A stretch of 22,615 nt of DNA, taken from contig JBBQDZ010000017.1 of NCBI GenBank assembly GCA_038320185.1, forward strand, positions 1 through 22,615, written 5' to 3'. The notes beneath the pieces are model-generated. The model was not told the DNA's origin. It ran no database searches and saw only the letters and a list, made by a program, of their open reading frames with translations. This stretch comes from JBBQDZ01 sp038320185. GTDB taxonomy: Bacteria; Actinomycetota; Thermoleophilia; Gaiellales; Gaiellaceae. The translations under genes were made by a program, and so were the position numbers. Below, piece after piece: positions 14,374 through 20,518 of the stretch (its first letter is position 1; the number at the start of each line of letters is the position of its first letter).

Positions 14374-14903
14374 GTCGAATTGGAAGAAAGCCAATCGAGG
14401 TGCCAACGAGTGTCAACGTCGCGGTCGATCCGGGACGCGTGATGGTCGCTGGACCGCTCGGTTCTCTCACTCAGCAGGTCCCGCTGCGGATGCAGGTCGC
14501 CCAGGAGAACGGTGAGATCGTCGTCACCCGGCCGACCGAGCGTGGCGAGGATCGCGCCCTTCACGGTCTGACGCGGACTCTGATCGCGAACATGGTCGAG
14601 GGCGTCACGAAGGGCTTCGAGAAGCGCCTGCAGATCCAGGGCGTCGGCTACCGCGCCTCGCTTCAGGGGGCCAACCTCGAGCTGAACGTCGGCTATTCGC
14701 ATTCCGTTCGTGTCACTCCGCGTGAAGGGATCTCCTTCGAGGTTCCGTCACCCACCCAGATCGTCGTCAAAGGGATCGATAAGCAGCAGGTCGGGCAGAC
14801 CGCGGCGGAGATCCGGAAGGTGCGGCCGCCCGAGCCCTACAAGGGAAAGGGCATCCGCTACGAGGGCGAGTACGTCCGCCGCAAGGTCGGAAAAAGAGCA
14901 TGA
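14370..14903 (+). CDS. rplF: 50S ribosomal protein L6
   Basis: L6 lies near the sarcin-ricin loop and the factor-binding site. The 177-residue product begins MSRIGRKPIEVPTSVNV and ends with the L6 signature RPPEPYKGKGIRYEGEYVRRKVGK. Both repeated L6 domains are complete. The start is TTG at 14370; GAACAGGAACGGAC just upstream is only a moderate Shine-Dalgarno, but the family N-terminus and the TTGA overlap with the micro-ORF support it. Its TGA overlaps the ATG of the next micro-ORF. Confidence 0.96.
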   Translation: MSRIGRKPIEVPTSVNVAVDPGRVMVAGPLGSLTQQVPLRMQVAQENGEIVVTRPTERGEDRALHGLTRTLIANMVEGVTKGFEKRLQIQGVGYRASLQGANLELNVGYSHSVRVTPREGISFEVPSPTQIVVKGIDKQQVGQTAAEIRKVRPPEPYKGKGIRYEGEYVRRKVGKRA

Positions 14904-14980
14904 TCGCCGCGAAGCCCTGGGCATTTTCGAACGGCTCTGGCTTGCCTCACCTCGCTCGGGAGACTGGGGCTAAGGCATGA
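14900..14980 (+). CDS. Bridging micro-ORF between rplF and rplR
   Basis: The frame starts on an ATG overlapping the rplF stop (ATGA) and ends on a TGA overlapping the rplR ATG (ATGA). Its 26 residues (starting MIAAKPWAFSNGSGLPHL) cover the 73-base gap exactly. The DNA contains TCTGGCTTG and TCGCTCG blocks found in similar order in the linkers before rplB and rpsS, and GCTTGCCTC shared with the linker before rpsD. No peptide family is recognised. Confidence 0.45.
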   Translation: MIAAKPWAFSNGSGLPHLARETGAKA

Positions 14981-15333
14981 GCACGCTTACTACGAGAGAG
15001 GCCCGTCTTCGGCGGCACCGGCGCGTGCGTGGGAAGGTTTCCGGAACCTCCGAGCGCCCCCGGCTCGTCGTCTACCGGTCGAACCGCGGGGTCGAGGCGC
15101 AACTCGTCGACGACGAGTCGGCCCGGACGCTTGCAGCCGCGAGCTGGCTCGGCCTGAAGCGTTCCTTCAAGGGCAACAAGACCGCTCAGGCTGCGGAGGT
15201 GGGCAAGGCTCTCGCAGCGAACGCGAAGAAGGCCGGCATCGAGCGGGTCGTCTTCGACCGCGGCGGCTACCTCTACCACGGACGAGTGAAGGCGCTGGCC
15301 GAAGCCGCGCGCGAAGGGGGACTCAGCTTTTGA
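14977..15333 (+). CDS. rplR: 50S ribosomal protein L18
   Basis: L18 binds 5S rRNA with L5 and brings it to the large subunit. The 118-residue product has the N-terminal basic arm with RRHRRVRGKVSGTSERPRLVV and the C-terminal motif VVFDRGGYLYHGRVKALAEAAREGGL. Length is normal. The ATG overlaps the stop of the preceding micro-ORF. The end overlaps the start region of rpsE: the TGA at 15331-15333 lies within TTTTGATGG, overlapping a possible rpsE TTG or ATG. Confidence 0.97.
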   Translation: MSTLTTREARLRRHRRVRGKVSGTSERPRLVVYRSNRGVEAQLVDDESARTLAAASWLGLKRSFKGNKTAQAAEVGKALAANAKKAGIERVVFDRGGYLYHGRVKALAEAAREGGLSF

Positions 15334-15926
15334 TGGCAATGGACGTACAGGAGTCGAGAGAGCTCAAGGAGCGCGTGGTCGAGATCAACCGCGTCGCGAA
15401 GGTCGTCAAGGGCGGGCGGCGGTTCTCCTTCACGGCCCTAGTCGTCATCGGCGACGAGGTGGATCGCGTCGGCGTCGGCTACGGGAAGGCGCGCGAGGTA
15501 CCGCTCGCCATCTCGAAGGCCGTCGACGACGCGAAGAAGAACCTTTTCACAGTGCCGAAGCATGGCACCACGATCACTCACGAGATCATGGGTCGCTCCG
15601 ACGCAGCGCGCGTTCTGCTGCGACCTGCCAGCGAGGGAACGGGTGTCATCGCCGGCGGCGGCGTTCGCGCCGTGCTGGAGCTTGCCGGGATACGCGACAT
15701 CCTCGCCAAGAGCCTCGGCACGACGAACCCGATCAACATGCTGAAAGCGACCGTCAACGGGCTGAAGAGCCTCAGGCGCCCGCAGGACGTCGCGCGGATC
15801 CGCGGCGTGCCGCTGCGGCACGTTCTGCCTCCGAGAGCGGCCAGCGTGGCCGCCGACGAGCCAGAGGCCGCCGCTGCTACAACGTCGGAGTCAGATGGCG
15901 AAGCTCAAGATCACGCAGACTCGTAG
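15333..15926 (+). CDS. rpsE: 30S ribosomal protein S5
   Basis: S5 contributes to decoding fidelity and to the mRNA entry helicase with S3 and S4. The 197-residue product has the N-terminal dsRNA-binding fold with VKGGRRFSFTALVVIGDE and GVGYGKAREVPLAI, and the C-domain segment GVIAGGGVRAVLELAGIRDI. ATG 15333 overlaps the rplR stop (TGATG); TTG 15330 would add one residue and is equally possible. The last ~30 residues form an acidic Ala/Glu/Asp/Ser tail. Its final 32 bases overlap the start of rpmD in another frame. Confidence 0.95.
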   Translation: MAMDVQESRELKERVVEINRVAKVVKGGRRFSFTALVVIGDEVDRVGVGYGKAREVPLAISKAVDDAKKNLFTVPKHGTTITHEIMGRSDAARVLLRPASEGTGVIAGGGVRAVLELAGIRDILAKSLGTTNPINMLKATVNGLKSLRRPQDVARIRGVPLRHVLPPRAASVAADEPEAAAATTSESDGEAQDHADS

Positions 15927-16074
15927 TCAGATCGGCCAGAGCGAGCGGCATCGCGGCACGCTGCGGGCGCTCGGCCTCGGGAGGATCGGCCGCACGGTCG
16001 AGCACCAGGACTCGCCCGCGCTCGCGGGGATGCTGCGCAAGGTCGACCATCTCGTCCGCGTCGAGGGGCGCTAG
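15895..16074 (+). CDS. rpmD: 50S ribosomal protein L30
   Basis: L30 is a small large-subunit protein of the bacterial and archaeal type. The 59-residue product begins MAKLKITQTRSQIGQSERHR and has the typical ALGLGRIGRTVEHQDSPALA and a C-terminal strand ending VRVEGR. Length is normal. It starts inside rpsE with a 32-base overlap, so the acidic S5 tail and the L30 N-terminus are coded by the same bases in two frames. TAGGGATGG joins it to rplO with a two-base gap. Confidence 0.95.
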   Translation: MAKLKITQTRSQIGQSERHRGTLRALGLGRIGRTVEHQDSPALAGMLRKVDHLVRVEGR

Positions 16075-16076
16075 GG

Positions 16077-16676
16077 ATGGCCGACGAGCTGAACCTCTCG
16101 AATCTCCAGCCGGCCTCGCCGCGGCGCGACCGAAAGCGCGTCGGCCGCGGTCAGGGGTCGGGCAAGGGCCGCTACTCCGGCCGCGGGATCAAGGGTCAGA
16201 AGTCGCGCTCCGGGTCGGCGAAGATGCGCGCGGGCTTCGAGGGCGGCCAGATGCCGCTCCACATGCGCGTCGGCAAGCAGCGTGGCTCGACCTCGAAGGA
16301 CGCGATGCCCGTCGGTCCCTTCCGCACCAGCACCCTGGCCGTCAACATCCGTGACCTCGAGCGCTTCGACGCCGGCACGGAGGTGACGCCGGAGCTGCTG
16401 CGCTCGGCGGGCCTTGTCCGCCACCTGCGCCACGACGTCAAGATCCTGGGCCAGGGCGAGCTGACGAAGAAGCTCACGGTGTCCGCGCACGGGTTCTCCG
16501 CGAGTGCGCGTGAGAAGATCGAGGCGGCGGGCGGAACGCTCAACTGGCTGCGGGGAGAGCCGAAGCCCAAGCGGGGCGGACGGAAGGAGCAGGCCGCTCC
16601 TAGGCCCGCGGTGCCCGACGACAGCGCCGATGCCGAGCCGGGCGGCGACGCGAACGCCCCGGAGAGCGAAGGCTAG
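16077..16676 (+). CDS. rplO: 50S ribosomal protein L15 with a C-terminal tail
   Basis: L15 spans several 23S rRNA domains and joins late in 50S assembly. The 199-residue product has the N-terminal Gly/Arg-rich arm RVGRGQGSGKGRYSGRGIKG, then GFEGGQMPLHMRVGK, and the C-terminal fold through VSAHGFSASAREKIEAAGG. About 40 residues beyond the usual end (GRKEQAAPRPAVPDDSADA onward) form a Pro/Ala/Asp/Glu tail. It starts two bases after rpmD and ends two bases before secY. Confidence 0.96.
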   Translation: MADELNLSNLQPASPRRDRKRVGRGQGSGKGRYSGRGIKGQKSRSGSAKMRAGFEGGQMPLHMRVGKQRGSTSKDAMPVGPFRTSTLAVNIRDLERFDAGTEVTPELLRSAGLVRHLRHDVKILGQGELTKKLTVSAHGFSASAREKIEAAGGTLNWLRGEPKPKRGGRKEQAAPRPAVPDDSADAEPGGDANAPESEG

Positions 16677-16678
16677 GC

Positions 16679-17932
16679 ATGTTCTCCTGGCTGAAGAACG
16701 CGTGGACCGTCCCGGAGCTCCGACGGCGCGTCCTCTTCACCGGCCTCATCCTTGCGCTCTACCGCCTCGGCTCGTGGATGCCTGCCCCCGGTGTCAACTC
16801 GGACGCCATCAAGAGCTACTTCCACAACCAGGGCAACACGGTGCTCGGGCTGCTGAACCTCTTCTCCGGCTCCGCCCTGTCGCGGTTCTCGCTCTTCGCG
16901 CTCGGGATCATGCCCTACGTCACCGCCTCGATCATCCTGCAGCTCCTCACCGTGGTGCTCCCGAAGCTCGAGCAGCTCCAGAAGGAGGGGGAGGCCGGGA
17001 CGGCCAAGATCAACCAGTACACCCGGTACCTGACCGTCGCTCTCGCGGCGGCCCAGTCGCTCGGCTACGCCTTCCTCTTCAAGCGCTCGAACGCGCTCGA
17101 CGCGAACGCGGGTCGGGTCGTGCTAATCGTGATCACGCTCACTGCAGGGACGACGCTCCTCATGTGGATGGGCGAGCTGATCACGAAGCGCGGCGTCGGC
17201 AACGGGATCTCGCTCCTGATCTTCGCGTCGATCCTTGCTACCGCTCCGGCAGGCATCTCCGCCTGGATCAACGGGAGCCCGATCGAGAAGCTCTTCTTCC
17301 CGCTGCTCGCGATCCTCATCGTCGTCGCGGTCGTCTTCATGCAAGAGGGCCAGCGAAAGATCCCGATCCAGTACGCGAAGCGGATGGTCGGCCGGCGGGA
17401 GACCGCCGGCGGTGCCACTTACATGCCGCTGCGCGTGAACATGGCCGGCGTCATCCCGGTGATCTTCGCCGCGGCCGTGCTCGCCTTCCCACCGACGATC
17501 GCGCAGTTCTTCCCGAACACGCAGCACTTCATCAACCACCACTTCAGGCCCTCGGACATCTCCTACCTGCTGTTCGAGGCCTTCCTGATCATCGTCTTCA
17601 CGTACTTCTACACGGCGGTCCAGTTCAACCCGGTCGACCAGGCCGACAACCTGCGCAAGTACGGCGGCTACGTTCCCGGAATCCGGCCGGGGGCGCCGAC
17701 CGCGCAGTATCTCGACCGGGTGCTGACGCGCCTGACGCTGCCGGGATCGCTCTACCTGGCCGCGATCGCGGTAGCGCCCAGCATCTTCATCAGCTACTTC
17801 GGATTCTCACAAGCCACCTCGCGCGCGCTCGGCGGCACATCCGTCCTGATCGTCGTCGGCGTGGCGCTCGACACCATGCGCCAGATGGAGTCGCAGATGA
17901 TGATGCGCTCCTACGAAGGCTTCCTGAAGTAG
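16679..17932 (+). CDS. secY: Preprotein translocase subunit SecY
   Basis: SecY is the membrane pore of the Sec translocon, working with SecE, SecG, SecA and the ribosome. The 417-residue product has the expected ten hydrophobic segments, an N-terminal amphipathic start (MFSWLKNAWTVPELRRRVLF) and conserved family motifs. These include GIMPYVTASIILQLL, the cytosolic loop with GVGNGISLLIFASI, and NMAGVIPVIFA in the second half. It ends MMMRSYEGFLK. Length is typical of actinobacterial SecY. The TAG overlaps the GTG of a 30-codon micro-ORF that leads into adk. Confidence 0.97.
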   Translation: MFSWLKNAWTVPELRRRVLFTGLILALYRLGSWMPAPGVNSDAIKSYFHNQGNTVLGLLNLFSGSALSRFSLFALGIMPYVTASIILQLLTVVLPKLEQLQKEGEAGTAKINQYTRYLTVALAAAQSLGYAFLFKRSNALDANAGRVVLIVITLTAGTTLLMWMGELITKRGVGNGISLLIFASILATAPAGISAWINGSPIEKLFFPLLAILIVVAVVFMQEGQRKIPIQYAKRMVGRRETAGGATYMPLRVNMAGVIPVIFAAAVLAFPPTIAQFFPNTQHFINHHFRPSDISYLLFEAFLIIVFTYFYTAVQFNPVDQADNLRKYGGYVPGIRPGAPTAQYLDRVLTRLTLPGSLYLAAIAVAPSIFISYFGFSQATSRALGGTSVLIVVGVALDTMRQMESQMMMRSYEGFLK

Positions 17933-18024
17933 TGTCCTCGCGCTTCTGGGGCGCCGCTGACAAGGGGAGCGAGCCGGCGGCGAGCAGGACAGTACTCTCG
18001 GTATGGACTAGGAGCGCGAGGTGA
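17932..18024 (+). CDS. Bridging micro-ORF between secY and adk
   Basis: The GTG shares its first base with the secY TAG (TAGTG), and the TGA overlaps the adk GTG (GTGA). The 30 residues (starting MSSRFWGAADKGSEPAAS) cover the 88-base gap exactly. The adk Shine-Dalgarno AGGAG (18010-18014) lies within the last codons. The peptide is not recognised and has no clear hydrophobic segment. Confidence 0.42.
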   Translation: MSSRFWGAADKGSEPAASRTVLSVWTRSAR

Positions 18025-18596
18025 ACATCCTGCTGCTCGGTCCCCAGGGCTCCGGCAAGGGAACGCAGGCGAAGCTGATCGCCTCTGCACGGCGCCTGCC
18101 GCACATCGCCTCCGGCGAGATGCTGCGATCGGCCATGGCGGCGCAGACGCCGTTCGGCCTCCTCGTGAAGCCGATTGTCGACGCCGGCGAGCTCGTTCCC
18201 GACACCTTGATGATCGGCCTCATCCGTGAGCGGCTCGAAGCCGCAGACGCCCACGGAGGCTTCATCCTCGACGGCTTCCCCCGGAACCTGGCCCAGGCCG
18301 AGGCTCTCGACGCGATGCTCGGCGAGATCACCCGCGACCTCGACGTCGCCTTCGAGCTCCAGATACCCGACGAGCTCTGCATCGCGCGGTTGCTCCGGCG
18401 CGCGCGGGAGGAGGGCCGCAGCGACGACACCCCGGAGGTGATTGGCAGGCGCCTCGAGATCTACCATCGCGAGACCGCACCGCTCGTCGAGTACTACCGC
18501 GCCACGGGCAAGCTCGTCAGCCTTCATGCGGACCTGACGATCGACGAGGTCGCCCGCGAGATCGACGAGGCGCTCGGACAGGCGGTGGGTGCATGA
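18021..18596 (+). CDS. adk: Adenylate kinase, short-LID form
   Basis: Adenylate kinase interconverts ATP + AMP and 2 ADP in the cytoplasm. The 191-residue product has the P-loop GPQGSGKGT (7-15), the AMP-binding region starting HIASGEMLR (28-36), and DGFPRNLAQAEALD (84-97). The LID is reduced to a short loop (RLLRRAREEGRSDDTPEVIGRR without the extended zinc or beta insert), as in other short actinobacterial and cyanobacterial enzymes. GTG 18021 has AGGAG six bases upstream and overlaps the preceding micro-ORF stop. Its own TGA overlaps the map ATG (ATGA). Confidence 0.96.
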   Translation: MNILLLGPQGSGKGTQAKLIASARRLPHIASGEMLRSAMAAQTPFGLLVKPIVDAGELVPDTLMIGLIRERLEAADAHGGFILDGFPRNLAQAEALDAMLGEITRDLDVAFELQIPDELCIARLLRRAREEGRSDDTPEVIGRRLEIYHRETAPLVEYYRATGKLVSLHADLTIDEVAREIDEALGQAVGA

Positions 18597-19369
18597 TCAT
18601 CCGTAAGAGCCCGCAGGAGATCGAGCGAATGTTCCGGGCCGGGCAGGTCGTCGCCGAAACCCTGGCGCTGATCGGTGAGCAGGTCCGGCCCGGCGTCACG
18701 ACGTCCGAGCTCGACGCTGTGGCCGAGGAGTTCATCCGTTCGCAGCGTGGCGAACCGACCTTCAAGGGCTACCGCGGCTACCCCGCGTCGATCTGTGCCT
18801 CGCCGAACGACATGGTGGTCCATGGCATCCCGGGACTCTACGAGCTTCGCGAGGGCGACATCCTGGCGGTAGACGTAGGTGTCACTCTGGACGGCTTCGT
18901 GGGCGACTCCGCCTACACGTTTCCAGTCGGCGAGGTCTCTCCCGCCGCAGAGCGTCTGCTCGAGGTCGGACAGGCGGCGCTCGCGGCCGGAGTCGAGCAG
19001 TGCCGCTCCGGCAGCCGGCTCTCGGACATCTCGCACGCAATCCAGCGGGTGACCGAGGAAAACGGGTTCTCGGTCGTCCGCAGCCTCGTCGGGCACGGGG
19101 TCGGGCGCTCGATGCACGAGGATCCTCAAATCCCCAATTTCGGCGAGCCGGGCCGCGGCCCGACGCTCGCGCCGGGAATGGTTTTCGCGATCGAGCCTAT
19201 GATCAATGCCGGTGGGCCGGACGTCGTCGTGCACGAGGATCAGTGGTCGATCTCGAGCGCGGACGGCTCCCTCTCGACCCACTTCGAGCACACCGTCGCG
19301 ATCACCGAAGGGGAGCCGCGCATCCTGACGCGAATCAGGGAGCGGGTCGGAGTGGGTTTGCTACCATGA
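18593..19369 (+). CDS. map: Type I methionine aminopeptidase
   Basis: This enzyme removes the initiator methionine from nascent proteins. The 258-residue product contains all five metal ligands: Asp94 (VDVGV), Asp105 (GDSA), His168 (GHGVG), Glu201 (IEPM) and Glu232 (FEHT). It also has the catalytic-site His77 (VVHGIP). Length matches the minimal type I enzyme, with no N-terminal zinc-finger extension. The ATG overlaps the adk stop. Its TGA overlaps an ATG opening a micro-ORF. infA, which normally follows map in this order, is not present. Confidence 0.97.
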   Translation: MIIRKSPQEIERMFRAGQVVAETLALIGEQVRPGVTTSELDAVAEEFIRSQRGEPTFKGYRGYPASICASPNDMVVHGIPGLYELREGDILAVDVGVTLDGFVGDSAYTFPVGEVSPAAERLLEVGQAALAAGVEQCRSGSRLSDISHAIQRVTEENGFSVVRSLVGHGVGRSMHEDPQIPNFGEPGRGPTLAPGMVFAIEPMINAGGPDVVVHEDQWSISSADGSLSTHFEHTVAITEGEPRILTRIRERVGVGLLP

Positions 19370-19440
19370 TGCTTCGTGCGTGGCGTGAGCTGCGCCGTGA
19401 TTTTGTGCGTTCGCCGCGCTCCCCCGGGCGTGGCACCTAG
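19366..19440 (+). CDS. Bridging micro-ORF between map and rpmJ
   Basis: The ATG overlaps the map stop (ATGA) and opens 24 codons (starting MMLRAWRELRRDFVRSPR). The TAG at 19438-19440 lies eight bases before the rpmJ ATG. The peptide is very Arg-rich and is not IF-1: it is far too short and lacks the S1 fold. It occupies the position where infA is expected. GGTTTGCTACCAT just upstream also resembles an extended -10 promoter. Confidence 0.38.
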   Translation: MMLRAWRELRRDFVRSPRSPGRGT

Positions 19441-19448
19441 CGACACCG

Positions 19449-19562
19449 ATGAAAGTCCGCCCTTCCGTCAAGCCCATGTGCGAGCGGTGCCGCGTCATCA
19501 AGCGGCACGGTCGGACCATGGTCATCTGCACCAACCCTCGCCACAAGCAGCGGCAGGGGTAA
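19449..19562 (+). CDS. rpmJ: 50S ribosomal protein L36, zinc-binding form
   Basis: L36 is the smallest 50S protein and ties together 23S rRNA helices near the base of the L7/L12 stalk. The 37-residue product begins MKVRPSVKPMCERC and ends NPRHKQRQG. Its zinc ligands are Cys11, Cys14, Cys27 and His32, the C+ type with normal spacing. A ten-base gap containing AGGGAG separates it from rpsM. Many genomes hold a zinc-free paralogue elsewhere; none is visible here. Confidence 0.96.
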   Translation: MKVRPSVKPMCERCRVIKRHGRTMVICTNPRHKQRQG

Positions 19563-19572
19563 AGGGAGTCCC

Positions 19573-19947
19573 TTGGCACGAATCGCCGGCGTCAACCTTC
19601 CCACGCAGAAGCGGCTCGAGATCGGGCTGACGTACATCTTCGGCATCGGCCAGCCCTCCGCGCACCAGATCTGCCTTGCCCTGGGTCTCTCGCCTGACAC
19701 CAAGGTGCGCGACCTCACCGACCAGGAGGTCTCGAAGCTCCGCGAGTACATCGACGGGAATCTCCAGGTCGAGGGCGATCTCCGCCGAGAGCGCTCCCAG
19801 GCGATCAAGCGGCTGTCGGAGATCGGTGCCTACCGTGGCGTGCGGCATCGTCGGGGCTTGCCGGTGAACGGCCAGCGCACGAAGACGAACGGCCGCACGC
19901 GAAAGGGCCCGAAGAAGACCGTCGGCCGCGGCAAGAAAGCGAAGTAG
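19573..19947 (+). CDS. rpsM: 30S ribosomal protein S13
   Basis: S13 lies at the top of the 30S head, contacts L5 in an intersubunit bridge and reaches the P-site tRNA through its basic tail. The 124-residue product begins MARIAGVNLPTQKRLEIGLT and has the signature YRGVRHRRGLPVNGQRTKTN followed by a Lys-rich tail. The start is TTG 19573 after GGGAG, fixed by the invariant ARIAGV N-terminus. The TAG overlaps the rpsK GTG (TAGTG). Confidence 0.97.
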   Translation: MARIAGVNLPTQKRLEIGLTYIFGIGQPSAHQICLALGLSPDTKVRDLTDQEVSKLREYIDGNLQVEGDLRRERSQAIKRLSEIGAYRGVRHRRGLPVNGQRTKTNGRTRKGPKKTVGRGKKAK

Positions 19948-20351
19948 TGGCGCCCCCTCGCAGGCAAGCGACGCGCGGCCGCACGCGCCGGCGCGTCAAG
20001 AAGAACATCGCGATCGGGCAGGCGCACATCAAGACGTCCTTCAACAACACGATCGTCGCGCTCACCGACAAGGACGGGAACGTCATCGCGTGGGAGTCCG
20101 CCGGCTCGGCCGGCTTCAAGGGCTCGCGTAAGTCGACGCCGTTTGCCGCCCAGGTGACCGCCGACTCGTGCGCGCGCAAGGGCATGGAGCACGGGCTCCA
20201 GAAGGTGGAGGTGTTCGTCAAAGGCCCCGGCTCCGGGCGGGAGACGGCGATCCGCTCCCTTCAGGCCGCCGGGCTCGAGATCCTCGGGGTCAAGGACGTG
20301 ACGCCGCAGGCGCACAACGGCGTCCGCCCCCGTAAGCGGAGGCGTGTCTGA
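19947..20351 (+). CDS. rpsK: 30S ribosomal protein S11
   Basis: S11 sits on the 30S platform near the mRNA exit and the E site. The 134-residue product has KKNIAIGQAHIKTSFNNTIV near residues 18-37, SAGSAGFKGSRKSTPFAAQ and the C-terminal signature DVTPQAHNGVRPRKRRRV. Length is normal. GTG 19947 overlaps the rpsM stop. Its TGA shares its A with the ATG of a 55-codon micro-ORF (TGATG) covering the long linker to rpsD. Confidence 0.97.
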   Translation: MAPPRRQATRGRTRRRVKKNIAIGQAHIKTSFNNTIVALTDKDGNVIAWESAGSAGFKGSRKSTPFAAQVTADSCARKGMEHGLQKVEVFVKGPGSGRETAIRSLQAAGLEILGVKDVTPQAHNGVRPRKRRRV

Positions 20352-20518
20352 TGGTTGGCCCCACCCGCTTGCCTCGCACTCGCCAGGGCGCTGCAAAGCT
20401 TCGCCTCGCCGCGTCCTCACGCGCCTCCGTAGCCTCCGGCTACGCAGGCTTCCTGCGTCCTTACGAGACGGGCTTTTCGCGGCTGGCAAGCACGACTCAT
20501 TGGGGAGGTGCCCACTGA
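20351..20518 (+). CDS. Bridging micro-ORF between rpsK and rpsD
   Basis: The ATG shares one base with the rpsK stop (TGATG), and the TGA shares one base with the rpsD ATG (TGATG). The 55 residues (starting MVGPTRLPRTRQGAAKL) fill the 166-base linker exactly, without an in-frame stop. The rpsD frame is also open through this linker from GTG 20344. The DNA is a degenerate repeat also found before rplN, read here in a different frame, and carries two strong overlapping hairpins. Expression is unproven. Confidence 0.45.
   Translation: MVGPTRLPRTRQGAAKLRLAASSRASVASGYAGFLRPYETGFSRLASTTHWGGAH
20405..20462 (+). repeat. Degenerate linker repeat, copy 2, with two hairpins
   Basis: CTCGCCGCGTCCTC at 20405-20418 and CCTGCGTCCTT at 20452-20462 match the linker before rplN with identical spacing. 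Between them CGTAGCC (20428-20434) pairs with GGCTACG (20438-20444) over a three-base loop, and ACGCAGG (20442-20448) pairs with CCTGCGT (20452-20458) over another. The stems share bases 20442-20444 and so cannot both form in full. This resembles a REP-like palindromic element. Confidence 0.6.

Noticed and set aside
16504..18024. 506-codon plus-strand ORF across rplO and secY
   Set aside because: It is an Arg/Pro/His-rich shadow frame of two clear genes. Only its last 30 codons, the bridge to adk, are of interest.
20344..20517. N-terminal extension of S4 from GTG 20344
   Set aside because: The S4 frame happens to be open through the linker, but S4 begins at its canonical MARDTSPKC with GGGGAGGTG eight bases ahead. 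The linker DNA is a repeat found elsewhere in another frame.
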